Positions 6,562-15,925 of a stretch of DNA of 24,941 bases are shown piece by piece (position 1 is the first letter of the stretch; each line of letters starts with the position of its first letter). The notes below the pieces were generated by a model, which saw only the letters and a program-made list of their open reading frames with translations, did not search any database and was not told where the DNA came from. A program made the translations under genes and the position numbers. The stretch is from a virus: positions 1 through 24,941 of IMG/VR virus record IMGVR_UViG_3300046009_003320. One strand, given 5' to 3'.

Positions 6562-6834
6562 TTACCACGCTTTGCACGACCAATACTTAGGCGTCGTCTT
6601 GTCCTTAGCCTCCGCGCAATTATGCCGCGCGCGGAAGTTCTTACGACGCTCAGGATTGTCGCGTTTAATCTCCATGTTCGGATCGCCGAAGCGAACCTTG
6701 ATGACGTTGCCGCTGTCGTTCTTAACGTAGACAGCACTCTTCTTCCGCTCTCCCGGCGTGTAGAACGGCTTGTTGAGCGTCACCTTCTTGCCTTGGTAGC
6801 GATTACCTTTCTTCTTGGAGAAGGAGGTTTTCAT
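6562..6834 (-). CDS. conserved phage protein with FGDPNMEIKR/RARHNC motif (DUF5872-like)
   Basis: A 90-residue basic protein. Residues about 30-72 carry a signature I recognise from many phages, including T4-like ones: SAVYVKNDSGNVIKVRFGD, then PNMEIKRDNPERRKNF, then RARHNC, closing with KYWSCKAW at the C-terminus. I believe Pfam files this as DUF5872, but that name is from memory. In other phages it occurs alone or attached to head-maturation genes. Two conserved cysteines (C72, C87) and a histidine could bind metal. It lies at the distal end of the structural operon, which fits a virion or assembly role, but the function is unknown. Confidence 0.65.
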   Translation of the reverse strand: MKTSFSKKKGNRYQGKKVTLNKPFYTPGERKKSAVYVKNDSGNVIKVRFGDPNMEIKRDNPERRKNFRARHNCAEAKDKTTPKYWSCKAW

Positions 6835-6845
6835 TCAGAAATTAG

Positions 6846-9800
6846 TTACCTTCCAAAAAGGTTGGATAAAGATTGTTTGAATGGAGTTAAAACAGGTTCA
6901 GCTTCCTCTTGGTTCAGCATCAACCTGTCTCGTTCAATGTTGAGGATGCGAGGCCACAGCCTTTCAATCTTATCGATCTGAGCCTTGGTTGCTGAATCAA
7001 GAGGCTTTGAAACAATGTCGAGGTATTCAGGAGTTTTAAGAATCCTCCCAATAGCAGCGTCAACAGCTTCTTTCATCCCCTTTTCCATCGTTTTGTAAAC
7101 ACCGTATCCACCAAGCCCAACACCAGCTCCAACAAGACCTTTGTAGGTTCCGTATCCAATTCCGTATCCAACACCAGTCGCAAGTGCTGGAGCGATGAAT
7201 CGACTGAAAACGCTGGGTTTTCCAAGGTCTGATACTTGTTCCAACTGGTTGGCAACCGTGTTTATTCGCTTGACCCCATCTTCTCCAAGCAGTCTTTGGG
7301 TTGCTTCGTAATACTTACCTTGAGCCTCCTTATTCCCAACGAGAGAGGAAATCTTTTTGGTGTCGATCTTTGATCCGTCAAACGACTCGGAGATGATTCT
7401 ACCGATCAACATGTTTTGAGCATCGTTGATAAGCTCAGGCTTGTTCTTACCAACAACCTCCATGAATCTTTTCACCCGATAATCAGACGAAAGACCAGAC
7501 CCCTTTGCTGGCGCAAGGAAGTCGATCAGATTTGAAGGTGTGAAGTTTTCGAGTTGGCCACCGGGTTGCATGGCCTTTTTGACGACATCGTAAAACTTGT
7601 CCCGCGCTGCACTTGTGCTTTCAACGGCTCGTTCAAGTGCTTTGTACAGTGGAACCCCTTCTTCCGTGGCAAGTTCTCGAACCACTTCGTCCAACTTAAA
7701 TGTGTCCAATGCGTCGCCGCGAGCAGCACCGGCTTCGTTTACACGGGCTTGAATTTTTCCAAGCGATTCAATAATTCTATTTTCACGCTCGATAACATTT
7801 GATGCCCTCAACTTTGAAATTTTATCAGTAATTACATCGGTGCGCGAAGTTAGCTGATTCAATTTTTCCTGTGCGCCAGCAATTCCTGAGTCAACTTGAT
7901 TTTGAAGCTCCTTGATATTTGAGTCAATTGACTTCTTTTCGACTTCAAGCGCAGCTCTCTGGCCGATCAAAGAACGATACTTGGTTGCAACATCATTGAT
8001 TTCAGAAAGGTCTGGAAACAACTCATTCACCACCTCTTTTTGAATCCCAGTAGCATACCCGCCCTTTCCTTTTGCAAGAGAATCAAGGAATTGATTCGGG
8101 TTTTCACCTTTGATTTGAGTGTAAACAAAGGCTCTAAGATTCGGTTCAATCTCCCCATACCTGTTTCCAAGCATGTTCTTAAGAAGCCGCAGATTCTGCG
8201 CGCCATTTGCGCCGGAAATCGTGGAAACAATCCCCGGCATTCCACCAGCCTCACCAGCTTCTCTTAAAACTTTGTCAGCAAAAAATCCTTTGAACCTAGA
8301 GATTCCGGTGCTGTAAAATTTGTTTTCAGCCTCAAGAAGATTTTTTAGATTAGGACTGTCTGCCAACGCTTCATTAAGCTGATTGTTGATTTTATCCAGC
8401 CGCTCAAAAACAGAATAGTCAGCTTTCTGGACAGCCTTGTTAAAATCAATTTCCTTGAGAATTTTTGAGCGTTCTTCTCTGAGTTGGTTTGCGGTTTTTA
8501 CCACTTCAACTTCTTTACCATCAGGTCCAATTTCAGTTGTGGTTATTTTTACCTCATCAAGTTTTGGCTCAAGTTTTCCATAGCCCTCTTTGCTCTGTTT
8601 CTTAAAAGCCTCAAGCTCTTCACGGGCAACCTGTTGAACTTGCTGGCCAAGTTCCTCGCGGGAGATTCCAGCGGCAGGGCCATAGCCAGGAAGTGCGCCA
8701 GCCTCTATGTCCTGAATGCGCTGATTTATCTGCGAAATCTCACCGTCAATCCGGGTGCGCTCGGCAGAGCCGCTTGGAAGTGAATCTCTTTTAGCCTTCA
8801 ACCCTGTGATTTGATCGATTAGCGGTTGAGAATCAGTGCTGTATCGACCTTCGTAAATACGAGCAAGATCAGTCAGCCTCTTGTTACGAGTCGCAAGTCT
8901 CGAATCTACAGCATTCTGAACCCTATCCAAAAGCGTTTCAGATTGGTCTACAAACCTGTCAACCGCATCAGCAGAAATCTTGTCTGCGTTCTGAACGTAA
9001 TTTCCAAGCTGAGTCTTGATTGAGCTGGAGATTTCATCAGCAGGAAGACCAGACGAAACACCTCTCGCAAGAGATTTCGAAACAATGTCTGAAATATTTT
9101 TCCTGAACTCATCAGGTCTAAGGCCAGAGTTTGGAGAATACAGAAGCCTAGCAATTTCATCAGCCGATTGAGCGGCCAGTCCGCCAGCCCCTTGACGATC
9201 AAACTCCCTCAGAACTTCCTGCTTTCTGTCCTGAATGAACTGCTGTGTAAAGGGCCGCTCAAACTCTGCTGCCGCTTGCCGAGCATACCGTTTAGCACGT
9301 TCAAATTTTCCAACGGAATTCAACGGTCCAACCAACTCTTCAGCCTGAACGCCTCTAGCCCTACCCAATGCTCCAGCAGTTCTAAATCCAATGCTGGCAG
9401 ATGGAGTCAAAATGCCAGCTAGTCCCGTTGAAAGAAGAACATCCGAAAGGTCAGTGCCTTCATCGAAAGCAGCTTCTAATCCAGCCTGTGCAGCAGCGGT
9501 TCCAACCGAAGAACCTGTTTCGAGAGCGAATTGAGCCAACTTGCTTGCACGTTGGCCAACCGGAACTCCTGGGACAGCCCCAGCCATCATTTCACCAAAT
9601 CTGTAAGGTTCTGGAGAAATGGTTTGAGATAATGCTTGGCTTCCAAGTCCAACGCCGCTTTCAAAAAGAAGCCCTGTTCCAAGGCCCATTCCAGCAGCAG
9701 CAGGTGCAGCTAGAAGCGGGGGAATCATTGCGGCACCAAGCGCAGCACCTCTCCGCATTCCGCGAGATTCTGCGGCACCACCTCTTGTAAACTCGCCAGA

Positions 9801-10157
9801 CGGCTGAAGCCTTCCACCCTCAAACGGAGCAAGCATTCCGGTCGGTTCGGCCATCTGCCCCATCGTCCCAACAAAGCTCTCCATTTTTCCGACATTGCCA
9901 GCATCCTGCACAGCCTTATTCAACTGAGCGGTCGATCCAACAGCGACAGCGGCTTGAGCTTCAGGAAGCGCAGCAACCATCCCCTGCTCCTCGCGACGCC
10001 GCATCTCGGCAATCGTGGCGGGAGGTTGAGGTGAAGGTTCAGCAGCGGATCCACGCAAAGCAGAAAGAACGTCCGCCTCAGTTGGCTCGGTGGCAGAATC
10101 AAGGACAACGCGCTTGCGAACACCGTTGTCGTTAACCGTTACAGCAAATTTTGGCAT
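6846..10157 (-). CDS. very large internal virion / DNA-ejection protein
   Basis: A 1103-residue protein, the largest product here. Residues 1-35 form a small domain (MPKFAVTVNDNGVRKRVVLD, then EADVLSALRG) of a type found at the start of large phage virion proteins. Residues about 135-190 are Gly/Ala-rich and hydrophobic. Residues about 280-860 are mostly long heptad-rich helices. Near the C-terminus another glycine-rich hydrophobic span (GVGYGIGYGTYKGLVGAGVG) could cross a membrane. Size, helical make-up and position after two shorter helical proteins match T7 gp16-type ejection proteins that form a channel through the cell envelope. No lytic transglycosylase motif is visible. The body is AT-rich while the N-terminal part is GC-rich. 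Confidence 0.6.
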   Translation of the reverse strand: MPKFAVTVNDNGVRKRVVLDSATEPTEADVLSALRGSAAEPSPQPPATIAEMRRREEQGMVAALPEAQAAVAVGSTAQLNKAVQDAGNVGKMESFVGTMGQMAEPTGMLAPFEGGRLQPSGEFTRGGAAESRGMRRGAALGAAMIPPLLAAPAAAGMGLGTGLLFESGVGLGSQALSQTISPEPYRFGEMMAGAVPGVPVGQRASKLAQFALETGSSVGTAAAQAGLEAAFDEGTDLSDVLLSTGLAGILTPSASIGFRTAGALGRARGVQAEELVGPLNSVGKFERAKRYARQAAAEFERPFTQQFIQDRKQEVLREFDRQGAGGLAAQSADEIARLLYSPNSGLRPDEFRKNISDIVSKSLARGVSSGLPADEISSSIKTQLGNYVQNADKISADAVDRFVDQSETLLDRVQNAVDSRLATRNKRLTDLARIYEGRYSTDSQPLIDQITGLKAKRDSLPSGSAERTRIDGEISQINQRIQDIEAGALPGYGPAAGISREELGQQVQQVAREELEAFKKQSKEGYGKLEPKLDEVKITTTEIGPDGKEVEVVKTANQLREERSKILKEIDFNKAVQKADYSVFERLDKINNQLNEALADSPNLKNLLEAENKFYSTGISRFKGFFADKVLREAGEAGGMPGIVSTISGANGAQNLRLLKNMLGNRYGEIEPNLRAFVYTQIKGENPNQFLDSLAKGKGGYATGIQKEVVNELFPDLSEINDVATKYRSLIGQRAALEVEKKSIDSNIKELQNQVDSGIAGAQEKLNQLTSRTDVITDKISKLRASNVIERENRIIESLGKIQARVNEAGAARGDALDTFKLDEVVRELATEEGVPLYKALERAVESTSAARDKFYDVVKKAMQPGGQLENFTPSNLIDFLAPAKGSGLSSDYRVKRFMEVVGKNKPELINDAQNMLIGRIISESFDGSKIDTKKISSLVGNKEAQGKYYEATQRLLGEDGVKRINTVANQLEQVSDLGKPSVFSRFIAPALATGVGYGIGYGTYKGLVGAGVGLGGYGVYKTMEKGMKEAVDAAIGRILKTPEYLDIVSKPLDSATKAQIDKIERLWPRILNIERDRLMLNQEEAEPVLTPFKQSLSNLFGR

Positions 10158-10163
10158 AATGTA

Positions 10164-11507
10164 TTACGGGATAACTTCAACGGACTCGATCTTAATTCCA
10201 CCTCCACCACCAACCGGAGCCGACGGTGCAACCTGACGCTGCCGACCGAACGGCGTGAGCGGCAGCTTGTACTTCACGACAAGCTCGTTGGCCAACTTCA
10301 CTTGCTCTGGTGAAATTTTACGCTTTGTCTTAAAGTCATCAATCGTACTCCACAAGTTTTCCGCAGAAAATTTAGCAAAGTTGTTAACATCGTTGACAAA
10401 GTTTTTGCTCCTAATGTCGCCGATGGCCGCTTTCAATCGAACCGTTTCAGGCTGTGTGACAGCTTTACCAGAAGTGGCAAAAGCCTCTTCGTTGAATACT
10501 GTATTAAATCTTTGAAGAAGCTCGTACGCGTCTTTCTCTTCGTCAGTTTTTGATTCTTTTAACCTCCGAGAAATGTCTCCAAGTTTACCGTCAATAATAC
10601 CAACGTAGTTTTGAATTTTTCCTTTTCCGTACGTTTGCTCAAACTTGTTCAACTCATCAACAAGTCTCGACGAACCTCTTGCAGTATTTTGATCGCCACG
10701 AATTTGACGGGCATCTTCCCCTTCAGGCCATTTCCAGTCGCTCTGCATGACACTGTTCTTGATCCTTGAAGCAGTGCGACCATCCGCAGGACCAAACAAC
10801 TCTTGCCAATCATCAACAGCATCATTTGCAATGGTCATTTTCATGCTGTCAGAAGGGTTGATTCGACCTGCTCGACGAGCCTCAACATTAACGCGAGCAG
10901 TCTTGATTCGTTCCTGAAGAGGGATTGTTTTATCCAACAGAAAAACCTCTTCGGACATTTCTGTTCCGAGGTCTTTGATAGCTTTCCTCTCCTCCATGTC
11001 CTTTCTGACAACAGAAAGATTTGTCCTGTAAACATCTTCGTTAACTTGTCCAGTCTGAGGGTCAAAAACGTCAATTCCTCGATTCTGCATCTCGGAAATC
11101 ATTTCAGCTCTAGTCTTTTCGAACTGTTCGCGAGCCTTGATGATTTTTGCTCGCGGAGAATACTGCTGAAGACCCTGATAGACTCTATTCGCCTCCTGAT
11201 TAAAAACCTTTGACCTGAAGCGAGGAAGCGCAGGCATTGGAGACTTCAACTCAGGATCGTTGAAATAGGTTCCAACTTCCTCGTTGAACTTTTGGAACGT
11301 GTCGTACTCCGCAGCTTGAGCCTCCTGCTCCGCCAACGCCTGAGCATAAGCGTTCGACTGGATCTTGTTCTGAAGATCGAACTGCCGCTGACGCATTACC
11401 TGTTCAGCAGCGTTCATCTGCATCTGCTCCATCATACGAGCCTGCGTCTGTGCGCGGTCGAACAGCGATGCGCCTAGCTGAAATGCTTGAAGAGATTGGT
11501 CGGCCAT
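10164..11507 (-). CDS. coiled-coil internal virion protein (T7 gp15-like position)
   Basis: A 447-residue helical protein without recognisable enzymatic motifs. The N-terminus (FDRAQTQARMMEQMQMNAAE and on to about residue 70) is Gln/Met/Ala-rich coiled coil, the middle has further helices (EQFEKTRAEMISEMQNRG; DELNKFEQTYGKG) and the C-terminus ends in a Gly run and IKIESVEVIP. It lies between a 286-residue gp14-like protein and the 1103-residue protein, with gaps of 4 and 6 nt, so all three are probably made together and packed inside the head for ejection. GC content falls from about 58% over the N-terminal codons to about 35-45% in the body. Confidence 0.55.
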   Translation of the reverse strand: MADQSLQAFQLGASLFDRAQTQARMMEQMQMNAAEQVMRQRQFDLQNKIQSNAYAQALAEQEAQAAEYDTFQKFNEEVGTYFNDPELKSPMPALPRFRSKVFNQEANRVYQGLQQYSPRAKIIKAREQFEKTRAEMISEMQNRGIDVFDPQTGQVNEDVYRTNLSVVRKDMEERKAIKDLGTEMSEEVFLLDKTIPLQERIKTARVNVEARRAGRINPSDSMKMTIANDAVDDWQELFGPADGRTASRIKNSVMQSDWKWPEGEDARQIRGDQNTARGSSRLVDELNKFEQTYGKGKIQNYVGIIDGKLGDISRRLKESKTDEEKDAYELLQRFNTVFNEEAFATSGKAVTQPETVRLKAAIGDIRSKNFVNDVNNFAKFSAENLWSTIDDFKTKRKISPEQVKLANELVVKYKLPLTPFGRQRQVAPSAPVGGGGGIKIESVEVIP

Positions 11508-11511
11508 AAGA

Positions 11512-12372
11512 TTAGCGTCCGTAGATTGAAGAGCCGTACTCTGGGAACAAGCTCGTTGAAGTCGGCCCTAGCTCGGAAGTGTTCGTGGCGGGAATCGCGT
11601 AAAGCTCAGGATCATTCATCGGATTGTACGAAGGCGACGGCCCACGTTGGCCAGCCATCAACCCCTGATACATCCCATACTGCGACAGCGCGCCACCAAC
11701 AGTCCCTCCAAAGTTCGTGAACGCAGTCTGAGCCGCCTGCTGCATCGGAGAAGGAGCGGCAGCAACCTGAGCGGCAGTCAAGTCACGACCGTACATTCTG
11801 GCCTGCTGTTCCTGAATCGCCCCAATACGCTGCGCTGGCGTGATGAACATGCTGCTCACCGAGAACGGCTGAACCATGCCGAACGCTCTCTGCTGCTGGA
11901 TGAAGTTCTGCGCCTGAGCAAGACCTTGATTCTGAATCTGCATGCCGGTCAGACCTAAATCGCGAGCGGTCAGCGCACGGCCAAATCCAGATCCTGCGCC
12001 GAATCCACCAGACAAAGCGCGTCCAGCGGTAGAACGCTGAACCTGAGCGGAAACTTCAGGCGAGATTTCGCCGCGAAGAGAAGCGGCAATGTTCTGCCCA
12101 GCCTGAGAAACAAGCTGGTCATAACCAGGAATCGCACGACGAAGCTGTGTCTCAAGCTGAGACTGTTCAGCGGCGGTCGTCTTTCTGGCCAACTCGGTAG
12201 CAGGCTCAAGCGACGCGATGTTCTGCTGAATCGCCTGCTGCTGCTCCTTGGCGAAATCAATCGGCTTCAGCTCAGGAACCTTCGGCTTCTTTCCACCGAA
12301 CAGCCCACCAAACAAACTTCCAAGGCCGGAGATTGCCGCTCCGCCCAAAATTGCCGTTCCCGGGTCGATCAT
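11512..12372 (-). CDS. small internal virion protein (T7 gp14 / P22 gp7-like)
   Basis: A 286-residue protein with an N-terminal glycine-rich hydrophobic segment (AILGGAAISGLGSLFGGLFGG, residues about 8-27, then KKPKVP), followed by Gln/Ala-rich helices (EQQQAIQQNIASLEPATELA; AEQSQLETQLRRAIPGYDQL) and a second Gly-rich stretch (ALSGGFGAGSGFGRALTARD). This plan is typical of the smallest ejected protein of podoviruses, which inserts into the host outer membrane and helps conduct DNA. An AGGA Shine-Dalgarno sequence lies 6 nt before the ATG. The next gene starts 4 nt after its stop. The assignment is by architecture and gene order, not by a diagnostic motif. Confidence 0.6.
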   Translation of the reverse strand: MIDPGTAILGGAAISGLGSLFGGLFGGKKPKVPELKPIDFAKEQQQAIQQNIASLEPATELARKTTAAEQSQLETQLRRAIPGYDQLVSQAGQNIAASLRGEISPEVSAQVQRSTAGRALSGGFGAGSGFGRALTARDLGLTGMQIQNQGLAQAQNFIQQQRAFGMVQPFSVSSMFITPAQRIGAIQEQQARMYGRDLTAAQVAAAPSPMQQAAQTAFTNFGGTVGGALSQYGMYQGLMAGQRGPSPSYNPMNDPELYAIPATNTSELGPTSTSLFPEYGSSIYGR

Positions 12373-12388
12373 AAATTATCCTTTTGGT

Positions 12389-13360
12389 TCAGAACCATTG
12401 CGAGAATCCACCGCCATTTAATCCTACACCGACCATGCGTATCGTCGCGACAGCATCGCCTAGGTACTGCATCGTCTGCTCCTGCACAGCTTGAACCGCT
12501 TTAGCTTCGTAGGCCACTGCTTCCTGAATCAAATCGTTCTCCTCCTTGCGAATCGCCATGACCATCAGCTTGATGGCATCAGGACACGGAGGAATGAGGT
12601 AGTCGTTAACGCTCGTCGCGTTGATATGGCGCATCTTTGCCATGACCGTCACCGGCTTATCCTCGTCGTTGTGGCAGCGGTCGGTCAGTAGGCTCCGACG
12701 GTACTGCGGCAAAGTTTCATCAGGGTCGTAAACTGCCAGATCGAGTTCGGACAACGCAGTCGCATCGTACTCGTACAAACGGCTCGCGGTGTTCGTCGCC
12801 TCGCGAATTACTCCGGTAAGCTGAGTAAATTTCTTGGTGGACTGAACGTAGGGCAAAGCGAGCGTCAGCTTCTCTCCGTCAATCCATGCGCCACCGGACT
12901 GCGTTCGAATCCACTGACCGTTCTGATCGACTCCTTGCAGGGTGATGGTCTTGCCGACATCCGAAGCGTCACCAGGGTAGACTCGAATGTAGCTGTTAAG
13001 GCCACCAGACATGTCGCGGTAAGAGACGACAGTGCCACGGTCAATAAGCTGCTTGCCGACGCAAGCTTCTCCTGAGTTGAGCAGTCCATAGCCGGTTTCC
13101 TGAAACTCGAACCATTGATTGCGAACCGTTCCGACTCCGCAGCAATCGGCTACAGCTTCGATGGTTTCGATCTGACGCGGCCAAGTGATGCATCCGCCGA
13201 CCGTATGAATCGTGAATCGCCCATACGCACCAGCCCACAACCCCTTGTGCAGAAGCCTTCGACACGCTTGATTGATGTAGTCGTAAACGCGCTGATCATC
13301 GACACATACGCCGATGACCCGAGCGATAGTTGAGCGAATGTCCTGAACGATCAGCTTCAT
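12389..13360 (-). CDS. tail adaptor/tubular-like structural protein
   Basis: A 323-residue protein. The N-terminus (DIRSTIARVIGVCVDDQRVYDYINQACRRLL, residues about 7-38) is a helical bundle like those of head-tail adaptor and tail tubular A proteins. Residues about 40-220 are beta-rich (YGRFTIHTVGGCITWP; ITLQGVDQNGQWIRT). The C-terminus returns to helices (CPDAIKLMVMAIRKEENDLIQEAVAYEAKAVQAVQEQTMQYL, split by turns). In T7-like phages this kind of protein links the portal to the nozzle. It overlaps the tail-collar gene by ATGA and precedes the internal virion genes, which suits such a role. A different neck or stopper protein is possible. Confidence 0.55.
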   Translation of the reverse strand: MKLIVQDIRSTIARVIGVCVDDQRVYDYINQACRRLLHKGLWAGAYGRFTIHTVGGCITWPRQIETIEAVADCCGVGTVRNQWFEFQETGYGLLNSGEACVGKQLIDRGTVVSYRDMSGGLNSYIRVYPGDASDVGKTITLQGVDQNGQWIRTQSGGAWIDGEKLTLALPYVQSTKKFTQLTGVIREATNTASRLYEYDATALSELDLAVYDPDETLPQYRRSLLTDRCHNDEDKPVTVMAKMRHINATSVNDYLIPPCPDAIKLMVMAIRKEENDLIQEAVAYEAKAVQAVQEQTMQYLGDAVATIRMVGVGLNGGGFSQWF

Positions 13361-14058
13361 TTGGTGTAGTAGACTCGGGCGGTTCGCTTGATGAAGTAAA
13401 CACCGTAAAACGGCGGCAGGTTGTTGTGGGCCGCTCCACCCCCAGTGGATGAAGTGGCAACATTTGCGGTGGTGCCGTACTGGACGCCATTGGCTCCGCC
13501 ATTATTTGCATCCGCAGTGACAAGCGGGAAGAAATTGTGAGTGTGAGCAGGTATCTCAGGAACCGTCAGCGTGTGTTGATCCTCTCCAGCGATAGCGGTT
13601 GACGTAGTAGTTCCGCCAACCGTGACAACACCACTCGCCGCAAAAGTTCCGGCACCGACCGGGAAGCGAGCCTGAAAATTCGTATCAACCTCCCACATCG
13701 CTCCGGTGTAATTGGTAGGAGGGTTAGAAGTTCCATCGCCACCATCGTACGAAAGCAAGTCGTTGGTGGTGCCAATGAAGATCCGACGCTCGGAACTGGT
13801 TATGGAAACCGGATGCTTTCGATTCCAATACCCACCGTTAAAGACCCACCAATTACCATCTTCATCTAGCCACGGATAAACCTGATTGTTCAGCGCAGGC
13901 GTCGAAGATCCAAAGTTGAAGAACGAGTTTCCAATCGAGCTGTTGAACGTCGCCTGAGTGCCGCTGATGATATCGTTGGCCAACGTCTGGTAATTCAGCG
14001 GACAATATCCAACCGGCAGACTCGGCGGAGTAAGAGTGATGAGCGTAAGGTTTGGCAT
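13357..14058 (-). CDS. tail-collar domain protein (receptor-binding candidate)
   Basis: A 233-residue protein. The C-terminal 90 residues match a phage tail-collar pattern: FPVGAGTFAASGVVTVGG (132-149), then AGEDQHTLTVPEIPAHTH (157-174), a variable Gly/Asn/Thr-rich loop (175-210), and HNNLPPFYGVYFIKR (211-225). The HTH triplet at 172-174 resembles HxH metal-binding motifs in T4-type fibre tips. The variable loop between the two conserved blocks is where receptor contacts are usually made. The N-terminal 100 residues (with EDGNWWVFNGGYW) are a separate small domain, possibly the tail attachment. It sits between nozzle-like and adaptor-like genes in the late operon. Confidence 0.75.
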   Translation of the reverse strand: MPNLTLITLTPPSLPVGYCPLNYQTLANDIISGTQATFNSSIGNSFFNFGSSTPALNNQVYPWLDEDGNWWVFNGGYWNRKHPVSITSSERRIFIGTTNDLLSYDGGDGTSNPPTNYTGAMWEVDTNFQARFPVGAGTFAASGVVTVGGTTTSTAIAGEDQHTLTVPEIPAHTHNFFPLVTADANNGGANGVQYGTTANVATSSTGGGAAHNNLPPFYGVYFIKRTARVYYTK

Positions 14059-14068
14059 AATTGTTAGG

Positions 14069-15922
14069 CTATTCTGACGTATAGGTCAGCGGGTTGATAT
14101 CGCAGACATCAAGCGGTGTGCAGGCAGGGAAGACCGTCCGGCACTCTCCAACACTCGACTCCTGAATGTCGTAGGCGTGAACCCGAAGACTCTTGATCCG
14201 GCAATACCCGATGATGTTCATCATAACCTGAACCTCGTAAAGATTCCGAGCGGGGGTGCTGATCGTCGCGTTGCACGGCGCATCCGATGGAGTCGGGAAA
14301 CGCATCTTAGGCCGGTACTGCGGCTTGAAGTTCGTAATCGGACAAAGATCAAAGCACTGCGTAACAGTCGCGCATTCGGCGAAGTCAATCCACTCGATCC
14401 AACCGGGATACTGGTCGGGTCGATAGGTGACATTGAACGAGACATCGCCTTCCAACCTGTCGATGAACAAGTCGCCGGAATCGAGCCGCTTCAGGCCGAA
14501 CGGAACCTCGAAGTTGTAGGCGCGGGTCTGCACTTGCCACTCGATTTCCTTCTTGGGAATCTCGCTCAAGTTCATGTCGAACTTCTCGGACTTGGTGATT
14601 TCCCAAATCTGAATCGAGTTGTCCGATCCGCGAGCGATTGCGAAGCAGTTGTCCCCGTAAGCGTTCTCGGTCTTGACGAGCTGCAAGATGTTCAGGCCGG
14701 TCCAGATGCCAGCCCATGCTGGAGGAGCTTTCTTCCGCATCGAGGTGACAAGCTCCATATCCAGAACAGATATGGCCTTATGAATCACACCCTCTGAATT
14801 GAAGCGAGGCTGAGAAGTCATCAGCACCCGATTGTCGAAGACGACGGCTGAACTGGCCCACAAGAGACTCGACTGATCGTTCTCAACGATGGGCGTCATC
14901 TCCCCGCTGATAGGCGTGTTGCCCCAATCACTGAACGACCGGCGAGCGATAATGAATGAGCGGATGCCGTCGATAGCTCGGTAAAAGACATCGCCATTGA
15001 CTGTGATGGCCGACCGTGCGCCCAACGCACCGCTGGTCAGCAAGCTGATAGCCTGAATCGGATAGTTCAGGTTCTTCCAGACATCGCGGTCTACAGGGGC
15101 TTGGACGCTGAAAACATATCGAGGCGTGAAGACAAGAAGCGGTCCTTGACCAAGCGACGTATCTGGGTCGCCGGGGACGGCCATCGCTGTGATGCCTCCT
15201 GAATCTGACGGAACCGAAAAGTCTCCGCCTTCATTGAGGAAGGTGTTCTCGGTTTCTTTGAGAACACTGGCTCGCGTACCGTCTCCATAAACAATGTCGG
15301 TAGCTCGGAATGAAAATCCGTTCGGAAGCGCGTACCAGATACGGCCATTGACGTAGGCCATAACTCTGCCGGTCTTAATCTCGTCGTCCTTAGCTCGGCG
15401 CAGGCTTGTCCCGTTGAAGATCAGCGGCTTGCTAAACCCGTCCTGAATGACGACGAAGTTCTCCGCCTGAACCATCCAGCCATCGAGCAGGTTGGAAGGA
15501 TTCTCTAGGTCGGGAGAGGTTGTGAGGTTCTGAGCGTTATTTTGAGCGCAGTTGTAAAGCCACACTTTACCACTGATCATCAGCAGGATGAACGTGCGCC
15601 CATCGTCTGAGATATAGGGTAGAGCGCATTGGAACGTGCCGGTTAGACCCTGAGGACCGTAGCACTCCTCCGACCAACCATCCGCCGTCACGTTCGTTTG
15701 GTCAGCGGTAATCTCGGCGTTATCAGCGGTGACTGTGACACAGAGGTCGTAGTCCTTCTGAATAAAACCGGGGCGAGGCGATATGAAACCCTCGCGGAAG
15801 TTGGCATTGACGGCGAACGCAACCTGATTCTTGTCCACCTCAGAAGGCATCACGCCAGCATCAATGCCACCATCGAAGGTGACAGATCCGTCCGTGTACC
15901 TGCGTGGTGCGCGTTCGCTCAT
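14069..15922 (-). CDS. tail nozzle-like protein (tail tubular B-like)
   Basis: A 617-residue, largely beta-strand structural protein. The N-terminus with DGGIDAGVMPSEVDKNQVAFAV and then FISPRPGF is a pattern seen in podovirus-like tail tube/nozzle proteins that begin by describing a set of NANFR-type strands. Repeated WD-like strand pairs (GKVWLYNC, GRIWYALPNG, DNSIQIWEI) suggest a beta-propeller core. The C-terminal quarter is cysteine-rich (CATVTQCFDLCP; CRTVFPACTPLDVC), unusual for a cytoplasmically assembled protein. A short Thr/Ala/Asp repeat (TADNAEITADQTNVTAD) lies near residue 65. It follows the fibre gene by 3 nt. Confidence 0.6.
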   Translation of the reverse strand: MSERAPRRYTDGSVTFDGGIDAGVMPSEVDKNQVAFAVNANFREGFISPRPGFIQKDYDLCVTVTADNAEITADQTNVTADGWSEECYGPQGLTGTFQCALPYISDDGRTFILLMISGKVWLYNCAQNNAQNLTTSPDLENPSNLLDGWMVQAENFVVIQDGFSKPLIFNGTSLRRAKDDEIKTGRVMAYVNGRIWYALPNGFSFRATDIVYGDGTRASVLKETENTFLNEGGDFSVPSDSGGITAMAVPGDPDTSLGQGPLLVFTPRYVFSVQAPVDRDVWKNLNYPIQAISLLTSGALGARSAITVNGDVFYRAIDGIRSFIIARRSFSDWGNTPISGEMTPIVENDQSSLLWASSAVVFDNRVLMTSQPRFNSEGVIHKAISVLDMELVTSMRKKAPPAWAGIWTGLNILQLVKTENAYGDNCFAIARGSDNSIQIWEITKSEKFDMNLSEIPKKEIEWQVQTRAYNFEVPFGLKRLDSGDLFIDRLEGDVSFNVTYRPDQYPGWIEWIDFAECATVTQCFDLCPITNFKPQYRPKMRFPTPSDAPCNATISTPARNLYEVQVMMNIIGYCRIKSLRVHAYDIQESSVGECRTVFPACTPLDVCDINPLTYTSE

Positions 15923-15925
15923 GGT

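Noticed and set aside
6547-6981. A 144-residue plus-strand ORF opposite the small late genes
   Set aside because: It lies antisense to two genes with recognisable conserved motifs and its own product has no recognisable pattern.
6846-10157. A lytic transglycosylase domain in the 1103-residue virion protein
   Set aside because: No recognisable catalytic Glu context or lysozyme-like motif was found; the protein is coiled coil plus Gly/Ala-rich hydrophobic spans.
13357-14058. Variable repeat of a diversity-generating retroelement in the tail-collar gene
   Set aside because: No reverse transcriptase and no second near-copy of the variable loop are visible in the window, so there is no template to support it.
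14177-14797. A 206-residue plus-strand ORF inside the nozzle-like gene
   Set aside because: It is a shadow of the 617-residue minus-strand gene, with Arg-rich composition typical of antisense frames in GC-rich DNA.
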